In this document: positions 35,491-44,406 of the stretch, piece after piece
How positions within the stretch are numbered: position 1 is the first letter of the stretch
Layout: every line of letters begins with the position of its first letter
NCBI GenBank assembly: GCA_021809435.1
Contig: JAKBAD010000002.1
Location: 386,042 to 450,041 of the forward strand
DNA: 64,000 nucleotides
Origin: Pseudomonadota bacterium
Lineage (GTDB): Bacteria; Pseudomonadota; Alphaproteobacteria; Acetobacterales; Acetobacteraceae
Direction of reading: 5' to 3'
The notes under the pieces: generated by a model
The model's database searches: none
What the model saw: only the letters and a program-made list of their open reading frames with translations
Told to the model about the DNA's origin: nothing
Position numbers and translations under genes: made by a program

Positions 35491-38400
35491 TCCGCGGCGG
35501 ATGGCAGCGCCGCCTCACGCATCGCCGCACCGCTCAACCAGTCAGGCCACGCCGCCTCAACCGGCGGCAAGGCCAAAGCGGCTTCACGCGTGCGCTTGCC
35601 GGCCGCCAGCGTTTCAGGCAGCGCGGCCATGGCCTGCTTCACTGCCTCTATCCAGGCCGCCAACCGGTTGGGCAGAAGCACCGGCATCAGCGCGCCCGGC
35701 ATATCCAAACGCTCATCCACAAATAGCTGGCACCCGGCCGCGGCGGCCATCAGCGCCGGATAATGATCAAGCGCATGCTCCGTCCCAACAGGCCTGACCA
35801 TGATATGGGGCCCAAGCTCGGCCAACGTCTTGGCCCAGGCATATTCCGACTCAGGCGGATCAATGCGCCCCACCGCGCCATCATAATCCCCACCGGGGCG
35901 CTGCACAACGATCCAGGACGCCACATCCATCGTTGCCTGAATGAGGTCCGCCACCCAGGGCGGCGCCACTCCTTCATCCACCCACAAAATGCGCGGCCGG
36001 GAATTCATTCCTCGCCCGAACTCCAGATCGACCCAAACCTGCCTCGACAATGCCGGCCGCCACAGCTCAACACGGCATGAAGGCGGGCATAATTTCTGCA
36101 CCCTCTTCACCAACCCCGGCGAGGTGGCCACCGCCCGCGCCATATGCGCCAGCGGGGCGGTCATCTCATCGCTCGGCGGCACCGTGAAGACCGCGACATA
36201 GTCCGGGCTCTCGGGCTGTGCATCGCGCACCGGATTAACCCTCACCCAAACCGCGGGCGCCCGGCGGCCAATATCCCCGGCGCTCGGCAGGTCCGGCACC
36301 CAGTCCGCCTCCACCTCGCCCGTCCGCCTTGCCGCCCGCGCCGCATTCAACACCGCGGCACCGCGCTGCGGGTCACCGCTAATCACAACATTGCGCGCCT
36401 CGGCGGGCATGGCGCGCACCAGCCCGGTACGCGTCTCGGCGGCCAACAAATCCCCATGCAACGAGAGCGCCGGGTGATGAAACGGATCCATCCACGCCAG
36501 CCCGCGCGCAACCTCCGATCCGCGCCGGAATGCACAGGCCGCGTCAACCTCGATCGCCTCCGGCGGGACCACAAACGACACATCCGGCGTCCACACGATT
36601 TTTCTGCCCTGGGCACGAATTTGCGCGCATAAATCAATCCACAGCGCATCGCCGGTTAACTCCGCAAAGCTGCAGGCCGCCAAAACCTCCCGGCGCGCCA
36701 TCAGCCCTGGCGGAGCCACGGCGCTCACCTCCTGGTCCACCAGCAACCAACCGCCCGGGCCGGGATCATCCACCGCACGGCCCGCCCCCAGGCGCGTATC
36801 GGCGCCCACCACAATCGGCCCCTGCACAAACGCGTTCTGTCCCCCCTCGCGAACAGACACCGTGAGCGTCCGCCCCCCAACAATGCCCACGCTCTCATCA
36901 TCGAGCCTCATGCGCAGCATCTCCCCCCATTGCGGCTGGGCAGCCGCCGCCCGGGCATCAATCACCACGACAAACGCCGTCACCGCCAAATCCAGAGCCG
37001 CGCGTAGCGTTTCAGCGCCCGGCACATCAGGCGCCGCCACCACCGCCCGCACCTGCCCGTGCAACTCGGCCTCCTGCGCCCGCACGGCGGTTAAATAAGC
37101 GCGCACTTCGGGCAGCAGAATCGTGCCGTATAAAATCACCGGCCCGGACATGACATGTCTGGTCAGCAATTCGCTCAAAAACCCATCCAGTGTCTTCACA
37201 TCCACCCTGTCGCAGCTCACCAGAAGGCTCGTGGCTCCCCCCCGGGCGGCGCGAATATGGTGGAACAACCCAACAAATTGGCGCCCCTGCACCTCGCTTG
37301 CCAGGCCCACGGCCGCCATATGCGCCTTCACCGCCTCAGCGGCCCGCGCACAGAACACATCCGTCTTGATATCATCTCGCCGGCTGCTGGCATGGCGCAC
37401 AAACAGCGTCTCGGGCAGCCGCTCCACCCGCGCCCCCGCGGCGGCCAGCCTGAGTTGGAAATCATACTCCTCGGCGCCCGCCCGCGTCGCGTCGAACCCG
37501 CCCAAGGCCGACACAGCCGCCCCCGCGTACCACACCCAATCGCCAATATAGGCCGCCTGGCGCAGCCTCGTCACATCCCAGGCCGGCTTATACCTGACCC
37601 AGTCGCCCTCCTCCCGGGGCACCACCTCGTCGCAATAAATCATCGCGGCCGAGCTTGCAGCCGCCGTAAGGGCAAAGCGGGCGCAGGCATCAACAGCCAC
37701 CGTGTCACCTGCATTGATCACCGCCACATAATCACTCTCGCGCGCTTCCTCATTGAGCAGCCGGCAAACCGCCGCCGTTGCCGCTTCCGGCTCATCTCCA
37801 ACCGCCACCACCCGCTCACTGCCCAGCACCACCCGGTCAGCGGCCAGCACCGTCACCTTGGGGTTAACAAAAATTTGTCCCCTGAGCGCCTCAAGTGTTT
37901 CGGAAACAGCCGAAACCCGCCCCTTGGGCGCCACCACCACCACCGAAACCGTGGGTATCTTGGCACATTGCGCCACCTGCCGCGCCAACGCGGCCCGCCC
38001 GCCTTCATCAAGCCGTTCGGGCGGGCGCAAATATCCGGCTCCAACCATGGGCTGCGGTGCCATGGTCAGCGCCGCCATTCCCCCCAGCGCCGGAATCACC
38101 CGCCCCTTGCTCGCCCCCACCTCGGTCAGGAACGACACGATCTCCGCCGTCTCCGCGGCCAGCGCATCCCACCGCGCCGGCGCCAAATCGCGCGCGCAAA
38201 TCATCCCCCATGTCCGCTCAACAAGATCGCGCAGCGGCGGAAACACCTTCGTCGCATCCAACGGCACCGAACGGTTCAGGCGCTGGGTAAAATAAGCCGC
38301 CGCCGCCTGCACCCCCGCCGGCTTCAAGCCCACCAGCCCAAGCCCCAAATCCCGGTCAATCCGCTCGATCTGCCCCACCGGATCGGCAAGCAATTCATGA

Positions 38401-38936
38401 TACGTCACCCAACTCCTGGGCAGTTTGCGCGCCACCGCCTCGGCCGACGTCGCATAGCTCATCCACAGCAACAGCGCATGCGCCCGGCTCAAGCCGTTTT
38501 TCAACTGTTGGCTGGCCGCCGCGGTCCACGGGTCTCTGAACACATGAATAACATGCGGCTCATGCCCCGCCTGTCGCACGACACGCTCATAAATCGGCAA
38601 TGTCCTGCATAAATGCGGATGCTTCAGTCCCCATACCCCATCACTCTGGCCAAATCGACGTCTAACAATATCATCAAGCTGCCCCATGAACGGGGCCAAA
38701 TCGGCACGCTCAACCCAGCCACTCTGCAAGCCGCGCACATCGGTCCATTCCACACCCAGCTTGGCGAATAAATTGACATCAAAATCAATCAACTCCGGAA
38801 TTTCATAAAACCCCAAAGGATTATGCTCATTCGGGTCGGCATCATTATAGATCTTGACCCCCAGCGCCGATAAAGCTCCAGACAGCGCCGATGTACCGCT
38901 CCGATAATATCCGACAACAAATATCGCGTCCGACAT
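35487..38936 (-). CDS. Giant sulfotransferase-glycosyltransferase fusion, likely flagellar glycosylation
   Basis: An 1149-residue cytosolic protein. Residues 1-230 resemble P-loop sulfotransferases: VVGYYRSGTSALSGAL (5'-phosphosulfate loop, 7-22) and HVIHVFRDPWTAAAS (3'-phosphate site, 128-142). Residues 328-560 look like a GT2 glycosyltransferase: VSVVVVAPKG, DYVAVINAGDT, and GGFDATRAGAEEYDFQLRL. Residues 565-800 are a second GT2-like unit (FVVVIDAR, GIVGGRT). Residues 845-1149 recall a GT-B (GT4-like) domain (HYPALMAAAAGCQLFVDE). It lies between flgL and flgA, 11 bases after flgL. Glycosylation, with possible sulfation, of flagellin is inference from position; the domain calls beyond the first two are tentative. 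Confidence 0.82.
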   Translation of the reverse strand: MSDAIFVVGYYRSGTSALSGALSALGVKIYNDADPNEHNPLGFYEIPELIDFDVNLFAKLGVEWTDVRGLQSGWVERADLAPFMGQLDDIVRRRFGQSDGVWGLKHPHLCRTLPIYERVVRQAGHEPHVIHVFRDPWTAAASQQLKNGLSRAHALLLWMSYATSAEAVARKLPRSWVTYHELLADPVGQIERIDRDLGLGLVGLKPAGVQAAAAYFTQRLNRSVPLDATKVFPPLRDLVERTWGMICARDLAPARWDALAAETAEIVSFLTEVGASKGRVIPALGGMAALTMAPQPMVGAGYLRPPERLDEGGRAALARQVAQCAKIPTVSVVVVAPKGRVSAVSETLEALRGQIFVNPKVTVLAADRVVLGSERVVAVGDEPEAATAAVCRLLNEEARESDYVAVINAGDTVAVDACARFALTAAASSAAMIYCDEVVPREEGDWVRYKPAWDVTRLRQAAYIGDWVWYAGAAVSALGGFDATRAGAEEYDFQLRLAAAGARVERLPETLFVRHASSRRDDIKTDVFCARAAEAVKAHMAAVGLASEVQGRQFVGLFHHIRAARGGATSLLVSCDRVDVKTLDGFLSELLTRHVMSGPVILYGTILLPEVRAYLTAVRAQEAELHGQVRAVVAAPDVPGAETLRAALDLAVTAFVVVIDARAAAAQPQWGEMLRMRLDDESVGIVGGRTLTVSVREGGQNAFVQGPIVVGADTRLGAGRAVDDPGPGGWLLVDQEVSAVAPPGLMARREVLAACSFAELTGDALWIDLCAQIRAQGRKIVWTPDVSFVVPPEAIEVDAACAFRRGSEVARGLAWMDPFHHPALSLHGDLLAAETRTGLVRAMPAEARNVVISGDPQRGAAVLNAARAARRTGEVEADWVPDLPSAGDIGRRAPAVWVRVNPVRDAQPESPDYVAVFTVPPSDEMTAPLAHMARAVATSPGLVKRVQKLCPPSCRVELWRPALSRQVWVDLEFGRGMNSRPRILWVDEGVAPPWVADLIQATMDVASWIVVQRPGGDYDGAVGRIDPPESEYAWAKTLAELGPHIMVRPVGTEHALDHYPALMAAAAGCQLFVDERLDMPGALMPVLLPNRLAAWIEAVKQAMAALPETLAAGKRTREAALALPPVEAAWPDWLSGAAMREAALPSAAE

Positions 38937-38947
38937 TTTTCACCACT

Positions 38948-40156
38948 TTAAAGATAATTAAACAGACTCAAATTCTGCACGGTACCAAAGGCCTTCATGG
39001 CCGCCTGAAGTGAGGTCAGCGTCTGGTCGAGTTGAGAAATCGCCACCGGCGTATTCACCGCCGTGGCGTTGGTCACGGCGGTTTGCAAAGCTGTTGATTG
39101 GTTGGTATTACCCGCCGAAATATTATTGATGGCATTGAGCGCGATACCGTTTTGCGCCTGCGCCGTCGTCACCGCCTGCTGATATTGCGACAAAGTGGCC
39201 AGGCTTTGATTAAGCACCTGCTTGGTCTGCGCCACCTGAGCCGGCGTACTCGCCGCCCCCTGCAAAGCCCCCGCAATTTGCTGCAAGAGTGAAAATGCCG
39301 TCTGCGGTCTGGATGGGCTGATGGTAAAACTGTCCCCCGCCGCCGGGCTCCCCGTCACTTGAAAGCTCATGCCGCTGATCTGAATGGTCCCCGCCCCGGC
39401 GGCATTTTGCGTCACCGTACTGCTGGCAAGCGTTGCCCCCCCTTGCGTCTCGACATAACTGCCATTGGCGCCAAATGTTACCGCCACACTTGCATTGCCA
39501 CTCTGAAACGCCGAAGCTTGCGCAAGATTAACAACGCCCTGCTGCAAAATCTGCCCGGTGCCGGTATTGGCCGTATTGGCGGTCACACTTGAAAACCCAT
39601 CCCCCATCATCCCGGCCATGAAGACTTCGCCATTCCCCACCGTCGGCACCACTTGCCCCTCACCAACCTGCGCATAAGAGGACCCGCCATCGCCATAATA
39701 AGCGATCGTGCCACTAGCATTTTTCTGAAACGGCGTCAGACCACCGGTCGTTCCGCCAAATAAATACGCGCCGGATGTCCCCTTGCTGTTCGCCAACCCC
39801 AGCAGCTGCTGCCCCGCCGAAGTTATTTGATTGGCAAGGGTATTCATATTCTGGCTGTTGGTCGTGCCGTTCAGCGCCTGTTCCACAACCGCCTGCACAT
39901 TGTCAAACAGGCTGCTCACGGCGCTGTATGCATTGTCAGCCGCCCCGAGTTGTGCGCTGACGGTCGCCTGATTCGTAGTGTCCGTACTGAGCGCCGAGAT
40001 CCGGTCATTAGCGGCCGTTGCCGTCTGATAGGCCGCCGCGCCCTGGTCGGGCGTCTGCACCGTCAGGCCGCTGGCAATTTGCTGCTGCACACGGCCAAGC
40101 TGCGCCTCGCCCTGCGTCAGCGCCGCGGAGAAATTTGAATAAAACGCCAAATTCAT
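38948..40156 (-). CDS. flgL: Hook-filament junction protein FlgL
   Basis: A 402-residue HAP3 protein. The flagellin-like N-terminus (LGRVQQQIASGLTVQTPDQGAAAY) and the C-terminal helix (ISQLDQTLTSLQAAMKAFGTVQNLSLF) match FlgL. GAYLFGGTTGGLTPF is the common FlgL loop. It joins hook and filament with FlgK, which is absent from this window. AAAAGGTGG lies a few bases upstream of the ATG. It sits two bases after fliJ. Confidence 0.93.
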   Translation of the reverse strand: MNLAFYSNFSAALTQGEAQLGRVQQQIASGLTVQTPDQGAAAYQTATAANDRISALSTDTTNQATVSAQLGAADNAYSAVSSLFDNVQAVVEQALNGTTNSQNMNTLANQITSAGQQLLGLANSKGTSGAYLFGGTTGGLTPFQKNASGTIAYYGDGGSSYAQVGEGQVVPTVGNGEVFMAGMMGDGFSSVTANTANTGTGQILQQGVVNLAQASAFQSGNASVAVTFGANGSYVETQGGATLASSTVTQNAAGAGTIQISGMSFQVTGSPAAGDSFTISPSRPQTAFSLLQQIAGALQGAASTPAQVAQTKQVLNQSLATLSQYQQAVTTAQAQNGIALNAINNISAGNTNQSTALQTAVTNATAVNTPVAISQLDQTLTSLQAAMKAFGTVQNLSLFNYL

Positions 40157-40158
40157 AC

Positions 40159-40602
40159 CTAGCCACCTTTTGATCTCGAGCGCGACACGAGCAACCCAAT
40201 CTGTTCGTCCATCTCTTTTCGCGCCAAATTACTTTCTTCTTTCTTTATGTCCGTGGCTTTACCTTCATTCAGACGAATTATTTTCTTCTCCAAGCCCGCT
40301 ATTATGCCCCTGTTAACCTCCAAGCGTTCTTTCAAAATCTCGGCCTGGCTCGCCAACATCTCGCCGTGGCGGCGCGTCGCCGCCGCCAACTTCATGGCCG
40401 TCATGATCATACTGCCATTCACCAAATCATCTTCCGCCCAGTAGCTCCTCATTCTACGGGCATAATCCGCAAGCAATTGCTCCTGTCTGGATAACTCAGA
40501 AGTTTTCCGCTCCATATCCTGCGATATATCTCTTAACCGGCGCTCCTTCTGCTCACTCATGAGAATCAATCTTTCGCGCGTCTTGCTTCTCATCGCCATC
40601 AT
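40159..40602 (-). CDS. fliJ: Flagellar export protein FliJ-like
   Basis: A 147-residue, highly charged coiled-coil protein. FliJ sits in the centre of the FliI ATPase ring and links it to FlhA. Length (147 in E. coli), heptad-rich sequence (RRLRDISQDMERKTSELSRQEQLL) and position directly after fliI support the call. Three ATG codons lie close together; 40602 overlaps the fliI stop by one base (TGATG). Confidence 0.85.
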   Translation of the reverse strand: MMAMRSKTRERLILMSEQKERRLRDISQDMERKTSELSRQEQLLADYARRMRSYWAEDDLVNGSMIMTAMKLAAATRRHGEMLASQAEILKERLEVNRGIIAGLEKKIIRLNEGKATDIKKEESNLARKEMDEQIGLLVSRSRSKGG

Positions 40603-41927
40603 CAAATCGCAATCTTCAATGCATCAATGCTGGCCGCCAAACTCACCTCCTCACTCACCGCTTGGCGTAAAAACGCTTCCATCGCTGGCGCCTTGCGCAG
40701 CGCTTCATCCAGCACGGCATCACGGCCTGGCGTGTAGCCGCCAAAATCCACCGCATCCTGCTTTTGCTGTTTATAAGTCCATAAAGCCCTGAATTTTGTC
40801 GCCAGCTGCAAATGCTCATCCGACACCACCGCCCCCATGACCCGCGACAGTGAGGCCGCAATATCAATCGGCGGATAGATCGCCGCCTCCGCCAACGTAC
40901 GCGACAAAACAATATGTCCATCCATCACCGACCGCGCGGTATCCGCGATCGGGTCGGCGATATGATCATCCCCCTCGACCAGAACGGTGTAAATCCCCGT
41001 GATCGACCCCTCATGGTCTCCCCCGGTTCCCGCCCGCTCAATATAAGCCGCCAAGGCTCCAAATACCGAAGCCGGATATCCGCGCGCAACCGGCGGCTCA
41101 CCCGCGGCCAGCGCCACCTCTCTAAGCGCCATGGCCAACCTGGTCAGCGAATCAACCATGAGCAAAACAGTCTTACCCGCGGCGCGAAAATACTCAGCCA
41201 CCGCAATGGCCCGATAAGCGCCATGCACCCGGCTGATCGCCGTCTCATCTGCCGGAGACGCAATCACCACCGCCTTCTCTCGCGCCTCACCAATATGGCA
41301 CTCAATAAACTCGCGAACCTCCCGCCCGCGCTCACCAATCATCCCCACCACCACCACATCCGCGCGCGCGAACCGGGCAATCATCCCCAAAAGAGTGGTC
41401 TTGCCAACGCCCGAGCCCGCAAACAACCCAACCCTCATACCGGTGCCAATGGTAAGCAACCCATTAATCGACCTCACCCCCACATCAAACGGCGCTTCCA
41501 GCCGCTGCCGGCTAAGCGGGTTCTTGCTGGCCGCGATCATTGGCCACCCCTGGCGTAAAATCGGCGGTCTGAGACCATCAATCGCCTCACCGCGACCATT
41601 GAACACCCGCCCCAACATTCCCTCGCCCACCATCAATTCCGGTGGACGCGGCCTGACAAAAACGCGGCTTCCCTTTATAACGCCCCTCGTGCCGCGCTCA
41701 GCCATAATCACCAAGCCGCTATTATCGAACCCAACAACTTCCCCACTCAGCTCGGCGCCATCAACATTTTCAATAACACACTTCGCCCCCACCGGCGCCT
41801 TCACCAAGCTGGAGTGCAAAACCTCACCGTCACATTTCACGACCCTGCCAAAGGTTCTCACCTGCTCGACCGATAACACCCGATCAATACGCGCCAGCAC
41901 ACGGTCCAAAATTTTGTGTCTATCCAT
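40602..41927 (-). CDS. fliI: Flagellum-specific ATP synthase FliI
   Basis: A 441-residue F1-beta-like ATPase of the flagellar type III export apparatus. Walker A is AGSGVGKT (170-177), followed by MIGERGREV (catalytic Glu) and the Walker B strand VLLMVDSLTRLAMALREV. The GDHEGSITGIYTVLVEGDDHIADPIAD segment is typical. It works with FliH and FliJ encoded on either side. It overlaps fliH by eight bases. Confidence 0.97.
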   Translation of the reverse strand: MDRHKILDRVLARIDRVLSVEQVRTFGRVVKCDGEVLHSSLVKAPVGAKCVIENVDGAELSGEVVGFDNSGLVIMAERGTRGVIKGSRVFVRPRPPELMVGEGMLGRVFNGRGEAIDGLRPPILRQGWPMIAASKNPLSRQRLEAPFDVGVRSINGLLTIGTGMRVGLFAGSGVGKTTLLGMIARFARADVVVVGMIGERGREVREFIECHIGEAREKAVVIASPADETAISRVHGAYRAIAVAEYFRAAGKTVLLMVDSLTRLAMALREVALAAGEPPVARGYPASVFGALAAYIERAGTGGDHEGSITGIYTVLVEGDDHIADPIADTARSVMDGHIVLSRTLAEAAIYPPIDIAASLSRVMGAVVSDEHLQLATKFRALWTYKQQKQDAVDFGGYTPGRDAVLDEALRKAPAMEAFLRQAVSEEVSLAASIDALKIAI

Positions 41928-42564
41928 CGGATTTGGCTAAATCTCCCAACCCATCTCGAATAAGCGCAAGCTTCGCCTGAATGCTGGCATCCCAACCAAT
42001 ATTTTGAAACGGATCATTAGACTGGCCAAACACCTCAACCACCACACCGCCCCGCAGTACCGTCTTATCACCAATATAGTGAGCATTGGCATCACGAGCC
42101 TCGGCCGCCAAAATCGCTAAATCCTCTGGGTTAAGCCTTATCTCAACCCTCTTAGCAAAACTGAATCCTGAGACCTCATGCCAAATATACTCCAAAACGC
42201 GCGCGCCGTTCTCCTGAAACGAGTCACCAGACAGCGAACATAGTTCCACAATCCGAAAGGCGCACTTTAAAATAATATCTTCAATCACGTCCTCAAAACT
42301 CTTAATCGGCACTGTCAGCTCATCAACAGCGCTAACCAGCGCCGCCTCCACAGTCTCCAGGCGTTTTTTATAAGCCTCGATCTCCCGCGTTGCCGTCTCC
42401 TGACCAGCCGCATAACCATCGGCATATCCAGCGTTTCTCAGCTTCTCCACCTCAGCCTTAACCCGCCGGTCGATTTCCGCTGCATTATCAGCCGAAAAGG
42501 CATCTTTTGCCTCCACAACCACCTTCAGCAAATCATTCCTCTCCGACTTTCTGACAAAAGCCAT
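41920..42564 (-). CDS. fliH: Flagellar assembly protein FliH
   Basis: A 214-residue regulator of FliI. The N-terminal part contains GYADGYAAGQETATREIEAYKKRL, a GxxxG-type helical repeat found in FliH. The C-terminal region (VEIRLNPEDLAIL and DKTVLRGGVVVEVFG) matches the FliH/YscL/V-ATPase E family. The start at 42564 has AGGGA seven bases upstream; a GTG at 42582 is possible but would overlap the preceding gene. Confidence 0.88.
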   Translation of the reverse strand: MAFVRKSERNDLLKVVVEAKDAFSADNAAEIDRRVKAEVEKLRNAGYADGYAAGQETATREIEAYKKRLETVEAALVSAVDELTVPIKSFEDVIEDIILKCAFRIVELCSLSGDSFQENGARVLEYIWHEVSGFSFAKRVEIRLNPEDLAILAAEARDANAHYIGDKTVLRGGVVVEVFGQSNDPFQNIGWDASIQAKLALIRDGLGDLAKSDG

Positions 42565-42568
42565 AAAC

Positions 42569-42793
42569 CTATCCCTGACCACTCATTTTTTTCAGTGATT
42601 TGGCAAAGATCGACAGTGCCGGAATAATAATCATGGCACAGGATGTCGCCGCGACAAACATGAGTATAAATCTAATCCCAAATACCAGGCTGTTATCAAA
42701 ATCAAAGCATGATGGCTGATGCCCGGCAGCCCAGGCCGCCCCAAAAGCAAGCCCTATCGCAATGGGTTTGATTGTAACATCCTTGCCTTTCAA
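42569..42793 (-). CDS. Small two-helix membrane protein of the flagellar operon
   Basis: An unrecognised 74-residue protein between motB and fliH. It has two hydrophobic segments (about residues 10-22, IAIGLAFGAAWAA, and 38-60, VFGIRFILMFVAATSCAMIII) and a basic C-terminal tail (KSLKKM). It starts at a TTG with GGAGGA four bases upstream, just past the motB stop, and ends four bases before the fliH ATG, so it fills the gap exactly. No family is recognised. A motor or export role is inference from position. Confidence 0.55.
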   Translation of the reverse strand: MKGKDVTIKPIAIGLAFGAAWAAGHQPSCFDFDNSLVFGIRFILMFVAATSCAMIIIPALSIFAKSLKKMSGQG

Positions 42794-42808
42794 GACTCCT
42801 CCTAACAA

Positions 42809-43615
42809 TCATTCAGATGACTCAGCCGCCCTCACAACCACCACAACACGCCTGTTCTTTGCCCTACCTTGAGCGTTTGAATTATCAGCGACCGGAGAAA
42901 ACTGACCAAACCCCTGTGCCGACAAGGCATCTCCATTCACACCAACTGATTCAAACAGCTCCACCACCGTCACCGCCCGTTCCGCCGATAGTGACCAGTT
43001 CGAGGAAAATTGTGCCGTGGAGATCGGCTGATTATCGGTATATCCTTGAACAACAATCTTGAACTGTCCTGGTAATTGCGCAAGCCCATCGCCCACCTGC
43101 CTCAGCAGCGCCACCGCATCCGGCTTTAACGCCGCCTGACCAGATTGGAATAAAACCGAGGCATCCAGCTGTATTGTCAGAGACAAAGGCGCGCTGGTAA
43201 TGGCAACCGATTTTTGTGCAATCAAAGGCTGAAAGATAGACATTAGCTTTAGTTGTAGCGCCTCGAGATTCTGCACTTCCTTTTCTATCTGCTGCCTCAT
43301 GTTATTTGAGAGATTAGATTTTTTCTTATCTCTGACATCCGTCGGCGCCGGTATATTAATCTTTTCCAAAATTCCGTTAGAGGCTCCCGGCTTGGTTATA
43401 ATAACACTCGGCGGCGTACCATGAAACGCCTTAATAAAGGCTTGCGCAAACTCATCCTCCTTATGCTTACTTCTCGTTGACGATGCATATAAAACAACGA
43501 ATGTCGCCAAAAGAAGCGTCAGAAGATCGGCGTAGGAAATAACCCACCGTTCATGATTTGCATGTTTCTCCGGCTCCTGGCGGCGCCCTTTCGATTTACG
43601 TCCAGAACCACTCAT
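42809..43615 (-). CDS. motB: Flagellar motor stator protein MotB
   Basis: A 268-residue stator subunit. It has a charged cytosolic tail, one transmembrane segment (about residues 26-46, WVISYADLLTLLLATFVVLY) with the proton-carrying D30, a linker with plug-like sequence, and a C-terminal OmpA-like peptidoglycan-binding domain (QGYTDNQPIS, NWSLSAERA, NRRVVVVV). It overlaps motA by four bases. Confidence 0.95.
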   Translation of the reverse strand: MSGSGRKSKGRRQEPEKHANHERWVISYADLLTLLLATFVVLYASSTRSKHKEDEFAQAFIKAFHGTPPSVIITKPGASNGILEKINIPAPTDVRDKKKSNLSNNMRQQIEKEVQNLEALQLKLMSIFQPLIAQKSVAITSAPLSLTIQLDASVLFQSGQAALKPDAVALLRQVGDGLAQLPGQFKIVVQGYTDNQPISTAQFSSNWSLSAERAVTVVELFESVGVNGDALSAQGFGQFSPVADNSNAQGRAKNRRVVVVVRAAESSE

Positions 43616-44406
43616 TCTCCCGCCTCTGGTGCACTTTCTCCCGCCCCCTCCAAAGTCTTCACGTCCTTATTCTTTGATATGAACGCATCGAGGCTCTGCC
43701 TGATCACCACGCCAGGCTTACCCTCCGCCAGCAAAATGAGCCCCTTAACCAATATCGATCTCTCGTGCCCAAGCTCCTTTGCCAAATGTTTCAACCGCGC
43801 TCCTAATGGTAAGGCAATTAAATTGGCAAACCCGACACCATAAATCGTTGCCACAAAAGCCGTGGCAATACCCTCGCCAAGCTCCTCGGGATGATTAAGC
43901 CTCATCATGACATGAATAAGACCCAGCACAGCGCCCATCACACCAATTGTTGGTGAATACCCTCCAATCGCTTCCCAAACTTCACCAGCTTCCGCCTGCG
44001 TCTTGCCACTGATTTCAGAGCACTCAAAAAGAATCGTCTCCAAATCATCCAATGAGCTATTATCAATAATCAGTTGAAGCCCCCGCCTCTGAATGGGCTC
44101 ATCAACATCATTAATAATTTTTTCGAGCGCCAACGTACCTTGGCTTCTTGCTAATGACGACCATTCCGAGAGCTTTGAAACAAACGCCGTCAAATCAACC
44201 CTCGGCGGCTTTGCCAACCAGAGAATGGCCTTGAAAGCGCCCAGTACCGATTTAATACCAAAATGAACCATCGTCGCCGATAGCGAACCACATATAACAA
44301 TGATTACAGCCGTCAGGGAGCAAAGGGATGATAATGGGTCGTGATCAGAGAGCGCTCCTCCAATTACAACCAAAAACCCTAAAACGAGTCCCAATAAACT
44401 AGTCAC
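43612..44406 (-). CDS. motA: Flagellar motor stator protein MotA
   Basis: A 264-residue, four-helix membrane protein of the MotA/PomA family. The pore-lining segment is GGYSPTIGVMGAVLGLIHVM, and a second is GEGIATAFVATIYGVGFANLIALPLG. The large cytosolic loop carries the rotor-contact charges (EKIINDVDEPIQRRGLQ). The sequence looks closer to PomA/MotC types than to E. coli MotA; the coupling ion cannot be told. It overlaps the sigma factor gene by eight bases. Confidence 0.94.
   Translation of the reverse strand: MTSLLGLVLGFLVVIGGALSDHDPLSSLCSLTAVIIVICGSLSATMVHFGIKSVLGAFKAILWLAKPPRVDLTAFVSKLSEWSSLARSQGTLALEKIINDVDEPIQRRGLQLIIDNSSLDDLETILFECSEISGKTQAEAGEVWEAIGGYSPTIGVMGAVLGLIHVMMRLNHPEELGEGIATAFVATIYGVGFANLIALPLGARLKHLAKELGHERSILVKGLILLAEGKPGVVIRQSLDAFISKNKDVKTLEGAGESAPEAGE

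Noticed and set aside
37155-38612. Rightward frame of 485 residues
   Set aside because: Antisense to the sulfotransferase/GT fusion; its Arg/His/Pro-rich sequence shows no domain.
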